Source: Ixodes scapularis (Eukaryota; Arthropoda; Arachnida; Ixodida; Ixodidae). Taken from it: 64,000 nucleotides of DNA. Below, piece after piece: positions 46,941 to 58,841 of the stretch. Every line of letters starts with the position of its first letter. Within the stretch, counting starts at the first letter, position 1. The position numbers and the translations under genes were made by a program. Below the pieces are notes generated by a model. That model did no database searches. It was given only the letters and a program-made list of their open reading frames with translations, and was not told the DNA's origin. The stretch covers positions 14,819,145-14,883,144 of the forward strand of contig NW_024609879.1 of the NCBI RefSeq assembly GCF_016920785.2. The letters run 5' to 3'.

Positions 46941-48400
46941 GTTCTGTGGATCATGATATACGCATAGAGCACGAGAGTGTTGGTGCGAACGAGCCATTGC
47001 TGAATTTTTGTTTTTTTACTTAGATTTGAACTGTTCCATTCTAAGTTATTAGTGCAGTAGAAAACGCTCATTCGGGCCACTGACTGAACCTGCAAACGTT
47101 CTTGCTTACCGAAACCTCTAGCGGTAAAATGCAAAAGAGCGCCGATATCCTGTTTGTGCAGACAGTCTTACACTGGCCACCCCTGGGGTCAGCTCAGGAA
47201 TCTGGGAGATTGTGCTCAACAGCGTACACACAGAATGCACCAACTTTCATACACCGAACTCAAAAACAAGTGTTTTTCGAATGAAACCAATTGTGTGTTG
47301 TTCCTCTTTTTCAGCACAAGTTCCTCGACTGCCAGAAGTAACCGAGGCAAGAGCTACTGGCAAAGGATGGCTACCACGCGTCTTCGGCCCTTGGGTCAAG
47401 AAATCTACGGAAAGGGAGACACGACCTGAAATTCAGCTGTATAAATTTTGTGGTGCAAAAAGGCAACAGAGCACTTCACATGAAGAATAACCTTTCACCA
47501 TGCCTATGTATGCTGGTACCATGTCGTCAGCAGATAGGAGGAATCATGTCCAGAATACAAGGTGCGCGGTTGTGCTTTCCGTAACACCCAATTGGTTTGT
47601 TGTTTCGGTTGTTACGGATGCAGCCACTCACATGGGAGGCTAACTAGTACAAAGTATCAGCTATGTTATTTCCTTATAACTTTTCACGGACGTTATTGGC
47701 AACAGTGATTCATTTTGTTACTGTTATTGTCAACAGGAGTTTCCAATGCTTAAACCACTGCTTTTGCAAGTGCCACCGCCAGCTAGTCGAATATGGGCTA
47801 TGAGTAGGTATTTCATATTTTAACTTTATATCTGTTAAGTTAAAATAAAAATGTAGCTGTCTCCAAGACAGATAATTTATTATGCACATTCCTAAAGCGC
47901 TCAACAATACATTTAGCATATACAGAACTCGTTTTCACCTGAAGAACTGTGGTAACAACAAAGTCTGGCTCCTCGCGGAACATTGCAGATTTCCCCTTTT
48001 ATGTAGAGAAGGAATATGCAGGTGCCTTTTAGATTAGATGTACGCTATTATATCGAGACATACACGTTTCAAAACATCAAAAGCGTCGCTTGTGCCTCTC
48101 ACAATCAAATCCTGTCAGAGCTTCTTTGTGCGGCTTACGAACGATGCGCAGAATTTCCTTTTTTCTTGGGGTGGAAACGAGTATATGCTGTGTGGACCAA
48201 GTGACCCCTCTTCTTGCAGTGTCCTATTTGAATAGATTGCTGAGGGTGCAGGTGTTGCAACTGGTTTCTCCAATATTGATAATGTTAGAGAAGCTAGCCA
48301 CAACTCTACCTTACAGCCAACATAATTACAACTTTTGAACATTATTATAAATGAATTCCATTTAAATTGTTATAAATGAAGTATTCCGAACAAATTCTTT
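46941..48400. other. No gene recognised; one possible exon
   Basis: 47321-47490 is preceded by a TTTTTCAG acceptor-like site and encodes RLPEVTEARATGKGWLPRVF, unassigned. The remainder is AT-rich. Confidence 0.3.
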
Positions 48401-48412
48401 TCATAGAACTCC

Positions 48413-48856
48413 ATGCTGAAGGACTCCGAATCCTCAGAGACCTGCGATTTGCTGCTGCAGCTGGAGCGAAACCACGAGCTGCCGACCCCTGTGCAGCTAA
48501 TGCCAGCTCGGCCACCAGCTTCACAGCTTGCTCCAGCGCAGCAGCATCTGTTGCCTGCCCAGGCAGCTGGTCAGCCGCTGGCCAAGAAGCGGGCAAGGAA
48601 GGTGGCACGGGCCTACTCCCAGGAGGAAGAGGGCTCCCTTCGCCGCATAGTGGAGGAGTCGACAAGGCAGATGGCGAGTCGGACCAAAAGACAAGAGAGT
48701 AACGACCCTTTTAGGATTTACGGAATTCACGTGGGGAATGAAATAAGAAAGTTGCTAGCCTGCCTCTGGAATAAAGCCAAGTTTAAATTTTTATACCAAC
48801 TGCATTGCAAAGGTGAGAGACTGAAGAATTCTCTGCACATCGTAAAGAAAACTTAG
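48413..48856 (+). pseudogene. BESS-motif-like C-terminal fragment
   Basis: A 147-codon frame. The N-terminal half is a Pro/Gln/Ala-rich linker with a basic cluster (AKKRARKVARAYSQEEEG). It then reads RTKRQESNDPFRIYGIHVG and NEIRKL, resembling the BESS protein-interaction motif that ends MADF-BESS transcription-factor-like and TE-accessory proteins. The tail after NEIRKL does not match. No MADF domain is visible upstream. The call rests on one short motif. Confidence 0.35.
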
Positions 48857-48936
48857 AAACGGTAAAAAAGCTCTGGCCAAGGATCCTCTGCTCACAGTAC
48901 AAATGTTAGCGGAGGAAGTGAGCGTCAAGCGTAAGA

Positions 48937-49265
48937 GTGTCCCTCTCATTTAGACCCGGGATCTGGGGAAGTACAAGGTGTGATTGCGCTTTTCAACGTT
49001 CAACGCCATGTGACGAGGGAGCTAAATTTCTTCTCGAAAAAGGACTTCGCTCACAGTTTCCAGACCTTGTACACTTCCTGTCTAGAAGAAATAAGCACTC
49101 AATGTTCCTTCTCTGCTGGAAGTATAGCTTTGTCGCATACCGGCAGTTCACCCGCTGGGTGGGAGGTCGCCTGGGAGCTGGAAACTGACGAGTTATGCCA
49201 GCATGTGCTGTTCACAAAACAAGAGAAATGTTTCCCTCCCGGAGGTACACTGGCTTTCAGTAGCC
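48937..49265 (+). pseudogene. P2X7-C-like domain fragment
   Basis: A frame with one in-frame TGA (49186-49188) reads FVAYRQFTRWVGGRLGAGN, stop, RVMPACAVHKTREMFPSRRY, TGFQ. The 'YRQFxxWxxxxLGxxxRxVxPxCxVxxIRxxFPxxxxxYxGF' pattern is the end of the P2X7-receptor C-terminal-like domain, which in ticks, cnidarians and fishes occurs in many TE-linked proteins. Zinc-binding residues further upstream (CxCGxC) are not found. It is a short relic. Confidence 0.5.
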
Positions 49266-49403
49266 CTTTCTGGACACCACACCAGTGGACAGCTGAGGTT
49301 GGTCCACTACTTGTGTCTGTGGTCTGTTATGCAGTGGATCCTTCTGAAACCGCAAGTATTAAAGTAGCAACCGCTAACACTGGCTGTAGAGTTAACCCTT
49401 TGA

Positions 49404-49590
49404 TGCCCACAGTAGCGCACGAGCAACACTCCAAAGCATGTTTTTTCTACACCCCTAAGACGCCGGTAACCGCAAATGTCCATCGTGGCTCCCAAGCAAC
49501 ACCTTGTGTTTCACCACCTACAAGATAGATGGCAGCACGCGCCTTCATTTTATTCTATATCACAATTTGCTTGCGTCGGCAGCCACGTGT
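49404..49590 (+). repeat. Dispersed repeat, copy 1
   Basis: Shares long blocks with 63826-64000: GAGCAACACTCCAAAGCA, CTAAGACGCCGGTAA, GCTCCCAAGCAACACCTT, CCACCTACAAGATA, TTTTATTCTATA and CACAATTTGCTTG, same orientation. No TIR or coding motif identifies the class. Confidence 0.75.
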
Positions 49591-49854
49591 ATTTAATGCT
49601 CCGTCAATGTAAGTGCTATTCTAAATATAATATTGTCCAATACTCTTTCGAGACAAATAAGCGTCTGAATCTAATCTCAACTTGGTACTGTGACAGCACC
49701 AAGGCTATCATTACTGCTCTATTTGCAGTTTACTAGTAATGCTAGGCAGTTCAGAAGCTTGTTCGTGCCATAACTGATATTATCACAAAATTTAGAAAAT
49801 TAAGCGTATATCCCTATAAATAATTTATTTCATTATCCTGCTTTTTAGATCGCT
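49591..49854. other. No feature seen
   Basis: AT-rich sequence after the dispersed repeat. Confidence 0.4.
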
Positions 49855-49990
49855 CAGTCGTACGAGTCATCCAGACAGAAACCGAACAGCAAAACATTAT
49901 CAAAGCCTGTCACGATACTCTTGGCTCTACTCCCCACTCCAATGCATTCAGAAGTCACACAGGGTATGACGAAATGGAGCTCAAACTTGG
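49855..49990 (+). pseudogene. Possible integrase zinc-finger start (Ginger/KRBA2-like)
   Basis: One frame reads VVRVIQTETEQQNIIKACHD followed by HSNAFRSHTGYDEMELKL. The 'RVIxTExEQxxIIxACHxxxxxGH' opening is how the H2C2 zinc-binding domain starts in gypsy-like integrases carried by Ginger DNA transposons and KRBA2-type proteins. The rest of the finger (C-x2-C) and the DDE core are not recognisable. Tentative. Confidence 0.3.
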
Positions 49991-50344
49991 CAGCAGCTGG
50001 GTGCGTTTGCCTGAACAGCTATTCATTGTGGTGTGTACGCTGGCAATCAATATTAATTTCAGTACAGACAGAGCCAACGAAGGTTTCAGTAATGACAGAG
50101 CAGCCAACGAAGGTCTCAGATTTTGTTCCATTTGTATATACTTCGTATGATGCCATCCCATCGTATGGTGACAGCATGTGCAAGCTACTAGTAATGGAGT
50201 CCAAGGAAAATCTTACAATGGAAAAATTAACGTATTGTGAAGCTGCGGAAAGGCTCTGCCAATGTGAGCGAGGACTTAGTCATGCAATTCCTGCAAGAGA
50301 AGAAAGGCTCAACTTGAAGCCCGCCAGACTCGATGTGGCAACCA

Positions 50345-50842
50345 ATTCACAACTTTGATATTGATGCCCCCACCACAGCGTCATGCGACGATGGCACCCA
50401 CAAAAGGGATGGACATGACGACGAGACTCAGCATTACATTATCATTTGTACTGAAGAGGCTAGGGACCCAAGTGTAAACGACACCATTTGGCAACAACCC
50501 AGAAGGATAGGCAATCAAGCACCAATCACATCGCCGTGCAAGGTCGCCACCCATGAGCTCACGACTGAGATTGACGATAGGAGCGAGGACCTCATCATCT
50601 TGCCCGTTCAAGAGGCGGAAACACTGACCTTCACTCCGCCAAAAAAAACGTGACAGGAGCAGCAGTGCCGTAACCTTGGGATCATGGCGGCCGTAACACC
50701 ATGCAAGTACGCAGACCATGGAACACAAATGAGAACTGACGAGTCACCAACAGCAGTTGTCCAGACCAAGCCAGATGGGAATTGCTTCTTTCACTCTATG
50801 AGCATAGTCCTAACAGGAAGCCAGGAGAGCCAGAGGCAGTGA
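50345..50842 (+). pseudogene. OTU-like cysteine protease, N-terminal part
   Basis: A plus-strand frame, open from about 50333 to 50650, crosses a TGA at 50651-50653 and continues to a TGA at 50840. It contains an acidic linker (TEEARDPSVNDTIW), CRNLGIMAAV and then VVQTKPDGNCFFHSMSIVLT. DGNCFF-x-S is the nucleophile motif of OTU (ovarian tumour) cysteine proteases, with Asp and the catalytic Cys both present. The partner His at the domain's C-terminal end is missing because the frame stops soon after GSQESQRQ. OTU domains of this type are common in TE-borne proteins. Confidence 0.5.
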
Positions 50843-52026
50843 TGTGATTGCTGCGATAAATCCACCAAACTGTGCCACGGGCCTAACCCTGCTACATCCT
50901 GCTACATTTTGCCTAAATATGGAGTACCGTAATTGAGCATGTGTGAGCTAGGTAGTGCAAGCGGTAGCCCGACACAAAGTACCCTGCATTAATCGTCTAT
51001 CAGGTCATGTGAGGCTTTTCCTGCCGTCTCTCGTTTTGCGCTCTCGTCGTCTCATGAGTCTAGTCTCGAGTCTTTTTTAAATTTTTCGAACGACAGACGC
51101 GGGCGTATGTGGACGCTCCCACACTAGCGCGCCGGGCACCCGACACGCCGTCATGCTGTGAAACAAAACCACGTTTTTGCACGGCGGGAGTTACTTCGTG
51201 AGCTGAAGCATTTGCTGTTGAAAGCAACGGCCATGGGTAAACTATATTTGGTTCCTGCCTGCCAGTCTTGCATACTTTTGACAAAAATCTGGCACGTCGG
51301 GAACCCGTAAAAAGATGGCAAGTGGTTTATCAGAATTGCTCGGCAATGCCTACAGTACTATACACTTGTGGAATGTCTCAATGTTTCTTTGGAGACACTA
51401 AAAGTGGACATTCATTACTAGCCGGAGGCAAAGCGAGGCTTGCAGCAGCCTTCCAGAAAGTTTCGAAAAGCAAAAGGAAAAGCACACGCTAGTCGTAATG
51501 CACCTTTGTCTTCTGTACTATTTCGCATTGCACTGCAGTACTTACGTGTTTCATCAGTCGGAGACTACTTCCATTTATTATATTATATAACTAGTCAATC
51601 TAATGATGTGATCATTTTCAAATAAATTTTAATATGTGCAGTTTGGTTTGTATTTATAGCGGGTACATATATATGTACAAGCAGTGTGGGTACGCACTTA
51701 GCTGCCTAGCACATAGTAGCGACGCAGGTGCTTATAATACAGGCGTATGATGCCATCAAACCAGCCTGTGCATGAAACAGGGAAGCTCTTTTGAAAATAA
51801 AACTACAAATGTTGTTGCAATATCGCACAATGATTGAGACTGTTGCTTGTCTGCCTTTCCCCAACATCATGATCCTCTTATTTCTTTCGTTGTGTCTGTG
51901 TTCTTCTTAGTAAACACTAGTGAGGGATGCGTGGGGTGGCTTCTTGATGGACATTAGCTTCGGTAGATTCAAGAAGTGCAGCATCTAGATTGCACTGCAA
52001 AGTTTCAAGGACAACATACTGTAAAC
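50843..52026. other. No gene recognised
   Basis: An unassigned 74-codon frame (51268-51492). Otherwise AT-rich. Confidence 0.35.
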
Positions 52027-52322
52027 CAGGGGTTCTAAACCTTTTCGGTGCCACGGAACCCCAGCAAGCCTCAACAAATGCCGCAGAACCCCGCCCCCCA
52101 TCTTCATGTTTGCCGACCGAGAGGCAACACAAGCACAATCTTAGGCTATTTTGCTTGTGTTACTTCTCACATATCCCCATATCCATTGCAATGTCTGTAC
52201 AAAGTGAAATGAAGGCGCTTTGCACGGTCCTGCCGCGCAGCCTGCGGGGCAAGACAGGCTGGGATGGGGGGAGGGGAGGGGCGTGCAATTTGGGTGTTTG
52301 CAGAACCCATTTTGAGACCTAC
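52027..52322. mobile_element. hAT-type MITE, right end unclear
   Basis: Begins CAGGGGTTCTAAACCTTTT followed by GTGCCACGGAACCCC, the classic start of hAT MITEs. The right part (CAGAACCCATTTTGAGACC) may be a diverged end. It stops where the next MITE begins, so no target duplication is readable. Confidence 0.5.
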
Positions 52323-52324
52323 CT

Positions 52325-52524
52325 ACTGTAAACGACCCTTTTTTTCGCGTGCTCAATATTTTGTGATTGTTTAATTCGCGGCTGCTAATTTTCATGAGGT
52401 GGTGCGATCTCAACGTGTTCACATTTTACCGAAATTGTTAGCGGAACTTGTTTTTCACAAATTTTAGTTGAATCACGAAATTCACAAAAATTAGGGCTCT
52501 GCGAAAATTAGGTGATTTACAGTA
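52325..52524. mobile_element. TA-flanked MITE, 196 bp
   Basis: Element 52327-52522 starts CTGTAAACGACC and ends GGTGATTTACAG, with TA at both borders. Just inside, TTTTTTTCGCG on the left faces GCGAAAATTAG on the right. TA duplication and size fit a Tc1/mariner- or pogo-derived MITE. Confidence 0.65.
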
Positions 52525-54158
52525 TACAACATCGTCTTCATCACTGAGCCGATTCAGACGAGGCACCTGATGTTTGCTCTGGAAGTTTGAACCGTCAAAT
52601 AACGACGCTAAAAGTGTGATTGACAAACACGATTTATCTGAATACACAGAAAGATAATCGTCACTTTTGTTGGTTTAAAATAATTACGGTTGACTTACAT
52701 TCGAGTATCTTTGCTACCTTCTGTTCGTTCTACATGATGAGGATCAAGCTTGTTTGGGGTTAACATTATAACTCTTTTTATGCATGTAATGTGGCTTGAC
52801 ACATTTACATGGCATTCATATTATTTTATACATTAGATGTGTTTGTGCCAGTGTACCTCAGGGCCTAGTTCTTTTATGGCATGTCGAGAACTGGTTCTGC
52901 CTTTCCAGGAGGGGCAGCTGCTTTCCTTGGGGGAGAGTACGCCTCTCCCAAAGGTGATTCAGGACATGGTGGGGCGGCTGCCGTCCAAGGAGGTGCAGGA
53001 AAGATTTTAACCCCTTGGCCAGCGGTCCAAGCTCTCTTTCAAGAGCACAAACATGTGCAATGTCATCCTTGATAAGAAATTACTAAATTTATTACTAGCT
53101 ATTAATTAGATGGCACCTATATTAAAGTATATATGTGCCAAATATGTTTGCTAGAAAGTCTTTAAATACAGATCCCCCGCAGTGTCAAAGACATCACTTC
53201 ATGTATTTTATATATTTTATTTACATTCTCTATCATTAATTCCTTCTATGCATGTAATCCTCATGCTGAAAAGTAACGCTTTGAAATAAAAGTGAGGAGA
53301 AGATGCTGTCTGTGTGTGTTTACCGTTTGGCTCATCTTTTTAGTATGTTTTTCCAGGTTGAATATCAAGTGAATATAATTGAGGTCTTAAATCCTAAAAT
53401 CTTGGTATTATTTACTTCAACCACTCCCACGGTTAAAATTCAGTGGATTATTATGTGAAACAACCATACACCTCCCTAGACAATGTGCTTTAGCATAAAC
53501 AAATCCATGATCATATATCTGTGAGACACTCATTCACCTCAGCTAAGTGAATATCCCAGTAATATTTTACTTTTTACTTGAAACATTTTCAAATCCAGTT
53601 TGCTTAGGGGAATGCCTTTGAGGTTATGTGTATATGTTATTTCTTTCTCTTCACCACCAAAAAATGGAAAAATCGCTTTAGGCGACTTTTGTAGGTTTTA
53701 CGGGAGTGCAAACTTGCTCAATTCATTTCAAAACTAATATGTTTGGAAGAAAAATCTTGTTTGTGATATATTACAAAAATACTTATCTACAGCTTCACAG
53801 AAACAAAAGTTGTATTTCAGCCTTTGTTTCTTTTCGAAAAGCTCGTAAATAAGATGCCAGAAAAGAAAGGCATTTTTCAGCAATTCAAACTCCTGCAAAG
53901 AAATCGAAATCGTGCTTCCAAGATGCTGATAAGCTTTTTATTATCTTTATAATAAAAATATCCCCATATTAATCAGTTCTAAGAAGAAGAAACAAGAAGT
54001 TGCCATAGGAAATGCATATGGAACGGGGAACTGTGATATCCTCTTAAGAACATTGGTTTTCACATGAAAAAAGAAACACAAGTATTGTCTGCACAGTTTG
54101 TGATCAGTGCCTTGCATAGAACTAGTATGCAAGATAATAATTTGCCCTTTCATTTCAG
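52525..54158. other. No gene recognised; one Gly/Pro-rich stretch
   Basis: 52880-53072 is GC-rich and open in two frames. One reads LPFQEGQLLSLGESTPLPKV and VIQDMVGRLPSKEVQERF, unassigned. The remainder is AT-rich. Confidence 0.3.
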
Positions 54159-54910
54159 TACCGTGTTTGCACGATTATAACGCACACTTTTTTTACGAAA
54201 AATGCGAGCTCAAATTTGCATGCGCGTTACAATCGAACCCATGAACCGAAATTTTAAAAAAAGTAAAAACTCCGTCATGGCTACATAGTATGCTAGGTGG
54301 CGCGAGCTACCGCCTGTTTCAAAGGCACAGCCGCTATCTATCCATCCATTTTTTATCACATGGTCCAACCTCGTCGAGTGACGCCATCTTTTTGCGTTCC
54401 CGATTGTCACACCGATCACTCCCGTTTTGCTCGTGTGTTCTTCAGTTGTATTGGCAAGATGGAGAAAAGGTGCATTCATTACGAGGCGTCTTTCAAGCGC
54501 AAAGTCATCATCCTTGCAGAACAGGAAAGCAACCGAGCTGCGCCACGAGCATTGGCCGTCCAGGAGACGTGCGTGCGTGACTGGCGTAAACAACGAGGCA
54601 GGATTTTCGCCTGCAAAGCTACACGGAAAGGGTTCAAAGGCCCCCAACGTGGACGCTTTCCAGAGCTCGAAGACTCTCTTGCGGACTACGTAAAGGACTT
54701 GCGACTCAATCAGCTGCCCGTATCCTCGGGTATGACCAAGGTGAGGGCACTCCAGCTTGTAAGAAGCTGCAACATTCCCCAATCTCGTTTTAAGGCCAGC
54801 AGGAGCTGGATCTCCAAATTCATGAAGCGAAAGGGATTTTCGCTTAGACGAAGAACTAGTATCTGCCAAAAGCTGCCAGAAGCATATGAAGAGAAGCTGG
54901 TTGTGTCCAG
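54159..54910 (+). mobile_element. Tigger/pogo-like element, 5' part only
   Basis: Left end at TA-CCGTGTTTGCACGATTATA followed by ACGCACACTTTTTTTACG, a typical opening of tick Tigger-type elements. It shares the TACCGT start with the element at 877. It is cut inside its transposase near 54905. Confidence 0.65.
54459..54905 (+). pseudogene. Tigger/pogo-like transposase N-terminus
   Basis: From the ATG at 54459 (the open frame begins upstream at 54297): MEKRCIHYEASFKRKVIILA and ALAVQETCVRDWRKQRG form a first helix-turn-helix. GRFPELEDSLADYVKDLR and ASRSWISKFMKRKGFSLRRR form the second, Tc5/CENP-B-type DNA-binding domain. The frame then runs out into unrelated residues, and the DDE catalytic domain is missing. 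Confidence 0.7.
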
Positions 54911-54989
54911 TGTCCTTGGACACAAACATTTATGTCCGACACACTCTTTCCTAACGAGGAACATTTCAAGCATGTGCGCCTGACTCTGT

Positions 54990-56171
54990 CTACATTTTTC
55001 TTTTGTTTTGAGGGGGGTCTGTCTTTCTTGAGCCGTGCTCGACTCAGAGCCTCGATTTAGGCACAACTCCGAGTAACGTTTCGTAAACGCCTTGCTTCCT
55101 TCAGTATGTTTCAAGTTTTTGAGATGGCTTCGAGGTGGAAGAGAGCGCACTCTCAGACAAGAGTATGAAGAGATTGTGGAAGAGATTGTCTCTGCTTCGA
55201 CTGTTATATCGACCACTCACGAGTCGGTTTTGCAGCCCCAGTTTTTGCGCATTCTTGTGGAACATCTTCCAGCTCCGACGCCAGCAGGATCATCGAAGCA
55301 GCAGCAATATCTCCGCTTCAGACGTCGGCAGCACGGAGGAAAGTGATGGCCACAGTGGTGACAATTGTGAGCAGCATGGAGACCCTACGGTAATCGTGCC
55401 AAGTATGGCACATGTCGGCGTTACGGCAGCGTTCCTGCCGGAACCTGCGCCCTCGGCCACCGAGGAGCTAGCGGTGGTTGCATGACAGCGCAGATTGTCC
55501 CACGGTACTGTCAACACATTCGCCGCCATACTCCAGAGGCTAGGGCATGATGTGCTGAAAGATGCACAGACTATTTTAGGCAACGAGCGAAGAGCCCTCC
55601 TCCAGCAGGACAGCTCGTTCGTTCACTTCGGACTGAAGAAGGGCATCATCGAGGGATTCGGTCAAGAAGCTCCCTTTTCAAAGATTACCCTCCAAGCGAA
55701 CATCAACAGCCTGCCTCTTTTCAGGAGTTTGAGTGTTGGGTTTTGGCCTTTACAGGGTGACAAACAGTGCCGACTCGACGCCACTCTGGTGGCAGTGGAA
55801 AGCTGCCCAACCTTGAAGCATTTCTGGGACCTTTCCTCTTGGAGATGCAGGTGCTCATCCAGGGTGGTCTTTTGCACAAGAGATCACACAGTGACGTGCG
55901 ACTGACCACCGTAGTGTGCGACGCTCCAGCACGCAGCTTTGTGAAAAGGATCCAGTCACACAACGAGGACAATGTTTGTGAGCGGTGCTCAACAAGCTGC
56001 CTCTTCGTAGAGCGAAGGATGACCTTCCTCGAGCTGGATACGCCACTTAGGACTGACGGGTCATTTCGATCACAAGAAGATCAGGTACACCAGACCGGCA
56101 CAACACCATTTACCTCCCTCAACTTAGACATGGTGAACCTCTTCCCCCTGGATTACATGCACTTAGTTTGT
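54990..56171 (+). pseudogene. CMC-like 'transposase-domain' protein, frameshifted and cut
   Basis: A frame at 55135-55485, after a stop, continues at 55495: SHGTVNTFAAILQRLGHDVL, HFGLKKGIIEGF and ITLQANINSLPLFRSLSVGF with a WPLQG end. A frameshift near 55750 leads to SGGSGKLPNLEAFLGPFL, TTVVCDAPARSFVKRIQSHN, CERCSTSCLFVERRMTF and NLDMVNLFPLDYMHLVCSA. The zinc-binding Cys residues and 'FPLDYMHLVCLG' are hallmarks of a multi-copy transposase group in fishes and ticks that I would place near EnSpm/CACTA/Chapaev. The superfamily is less certain than the homology. The C-terminal half is lost at the join with gypsy sequence (about 56171). Confidence 0.6.
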
Positions 56172-56187
56172 TCCGCACTCAGTCCAT

Positions 56188-57026
56188 GTGGCACGTCGAG
56201 TTCCTATTCCGATGAGGGACGCGGTCAAGCGCGAACTCGAAAACATGGAACGTCAGGGGGTGATACGAAGGGTAGAAGGGCCTACAGAGTGGTGCGCTGG
56301 AATGGTCCCAGTATTGAAACCCTCGGGCGATGTTCGCATTTGTGTCGATCTAACTCAGCTGAATCGATGTGTCCTCAGGGAGCGTTATGTACTGCCCACC
56401 GTCGATGACACTCTGGGTCTTTTGAGTGGGGCAGCAGTTTTCTCAAAACTAGACGCCAACTCAGGGTTCTATCAAGTTAAACTGTCAAAAGACTGCCAGC
56501 TCTTAACCACTTTCATAACTCCCTACGGAAGGTACTGCTTCGAACGTCTACCTTTCGGAATTACTTCGGCCCCCGAATATTTTCAAAAAAGAATGTCAGA
56601 AATCTTGGCGGGTGCACCGGGCGTTGTTAACCTCATGCATGATATCTTGGTTTATGGTGCCACAGGGGCTGAGCATGACAAACGCCTCCAGCAGACGCTT
56701 GAAACACTTGCACAGGCGGGCGTAACTTTGAACAAATCCAAATGTTGTTTCGGGGTCACCGAAATTTCGTTTTTGGGTTGCCTCGTCAGTAGGGATGGAA
56801 TAAAACCCGATCCGGACAAGGTAACTGCTATCAAAAACTTAGAAACGCCACGAACAGTAGCTGATGTGCGCAGGTTTCTTGGCATGGCTAATCACCTCGC
56901 ACGATTTCTCCCGCATCTGTCGGAAACGAGTGCTCCCTTGCTGCGGCAACTACTGCAAAAGGGTCGCGAGTGGACCTGGGGTCCAGCCCAGGAAGATGCA
57001 CTTGCTAGCATAAAAGAAATGAAATA
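56188..57026 (+). pseudogene. Ty3/gypsy reverse transcriptase with altered active site
   Basis: A 279-codon frame. VKRELENMERQGVIRRVEGP and PVLKPSGDVRICVDLTQLN open RT; FSKLDANSGFYQV holds the first catalytic Asp. The usual MDD pair reads LMHDILVYG, so the first Asp of the pair is His (CAT at 56638-56640). RFLGMANHLARFLPHL is the thumb region and LLRQLLQKGREWTWGP the connection. The frame ends at 57024-57026 after IKEMK and pol continues in another frame, consistent with a small indel. Both lesions make it non-functional. Confidence 0.85.
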
Positions 57027-58841
57027 ATATGTTCAAACCGCTGCATGGCTAAATACGACCCGCGGTATCCCACAATACTCTCCGCAGACGCCTCTGCATT
57101 TGGTCTAGGCGCAGTATTGCTCCAAGAGCAAGAAAAGAATGAACGCCGTCCAGTGACGTTCGCCTTAAGGTCTTTAACACCGGCTGAGTCGCGTTACGCT
57201 CAGATTGAGAAGGAGGCTCTTGCCTTGACTTGGGCGGCGGGGAGATTTGAGGGATACCTGAGAGGGCTCGAAGTGCAGTTTGAAACGGATCACAAGCCGT
57301 TGGTGACCTTGCTGGGGAAAGCTCCACTTGACTTGCTTCCTCCGCGAGTTCAACAGTTTCGAATGAGGCTCATGCGCTTCAGTTTTAGCGTTGTCTACGT
57401 GCCTGGAAAGAACCTTGTCACTGCGGATGCTCTATCGAGAGCACCCCTCCGAGAGAGGCGAACAGATTCGAGCGGAATGTCTGTATCGGATCTCACAAAG
57501 TTTGTGGAGGGCTGCATCGCTAGCGTGGCCGAAGTTAGCCACATCGAAAAAGTAAAGCAAGGCCAGGCGGCAGATGAAATCTGTCAAACTCTAGTTCGCT
57601 TCTGCCGGAAAGGGTGGCCCAGCTATCAGTCGCTGCCGGTTTTCTTACAACCGTACTGGCAAGCGAGAGCGACAATCACCATTTGTAATGGAGTACTGAT
57701 GAAGGACACACGGCTCATCATTCCTCAGTGTCAAAGGGCCGAGGTGCTGCGTCACCTGCATGACGGCCATCAAGGAATTGTAAAATGTCGATCGAGGGCA
57801 CGTGAGTCTGTGTGGTGGCCGGGTTTGGGCTCGGACCTTTCCGCTTTGGTAAACAACTGCCGGGTGTGCGCGGAATCCCGTGAACGGAACGCGGAACCTA
57901 TGATTCAGACCGAAACGCCAAAACTGCCTTGGCAGAAGGTTGGTGTCGATTTGTGCCAAATCGACGGTGCTGACTACTTGGTAGTTGTCGACTATCTGTC
58001 CCGATACCCAGAGCTAGCCCGCCTCACCAGAATCACCAGTGGCATTGTAATCACCCACTTGAAAAGTATTTTTGCACGGCACGGAATACCCGATGTAGTT
58101 TTCTCGGACAATGGAACACAATTTGTCTCCTCAGAATTCCAGTGTTTTGCGCGAGAGTATGGATTCCAGCACGTCACGTCGAGCCCGAGGTACCCGCAGG
58201 CTAACGGGGAGGTAGAGAGGATGGTTCAAACCATAAAGAGCCTTATCAAAAAGTCTAGTGACCCCTACCTCGCCTTGTTAGATTACAGGGACACACCGGG
58301 ACCCCTAGGGAAAAGTCCGGCCGAACTGCTTATGGGCCGACGGCTGCGGACTACGATTCCTCTGCATCCCAGCAAGCTGGAGCCTAAGATAGTAAACCAG
58401 AACCGTGTTCGCCAAAAAGACCGTGCCGCAAGAGCAAAGCAAAAACAAAATTTCGATCGCCGTCACGCGGCTAGGGGACTACCTCCACTGCGGCCAGGTG
58501 ACCAGGTTTGGGTGAAAGACTGCAAAGAAGCAGCCACAGTCCTACGACCTGCAAATCGGCCAAGGTTGTACGTTCTTAGAATGCCCTCGGGATCGGAATT
58601 AGAACAAAACAGGAGATTTCTCGTGTACCTCAAACCAAACGAGGGCAGTTACGATATTCCCGGCGGCGTTGACTCGCCTACCACGAGCTCTAGTTTCTCT
58701 GGGTTGCAAGAAGAGCAGGGTGGCAATTCTGATGAGGGTGTCAAGTCACATAGCTCGTTGCCCCGTGGTTCACCTCCCGTTCATGTGACACGCTCGGGAC
58801 GCGAGGTGCGAAAACCGCACCGCTATGGGGTTGCTTGTTAA
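57027..58841 (+). pseudogene. Ty3/gypsy RNase H and integrase, long intact frame
   Basis: A frame of about 600 codons, open to 58841. RNase H: LSADASAFGLGAVLLQEQ, QIEKEALALTWAAGRFEGYL, FETDHKPLV and ADALSRAP. Integrase: H...H at HLHDGH and C-x2-C at NNCRVCAES. The core has KVGVDLCQIDG (Asp), VVFSDNGTQF (Asp) and RYPQANGEVERM (Glu), all three catalytic residues present. The C-terminal part has LRPGDQVWVKDC and VTRSGREVRKPHRYG. No chromodomain recognised. This half is well kept, but the matching RT half is out of frame, so the polyprotein is broken. Confidence 0.85.
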
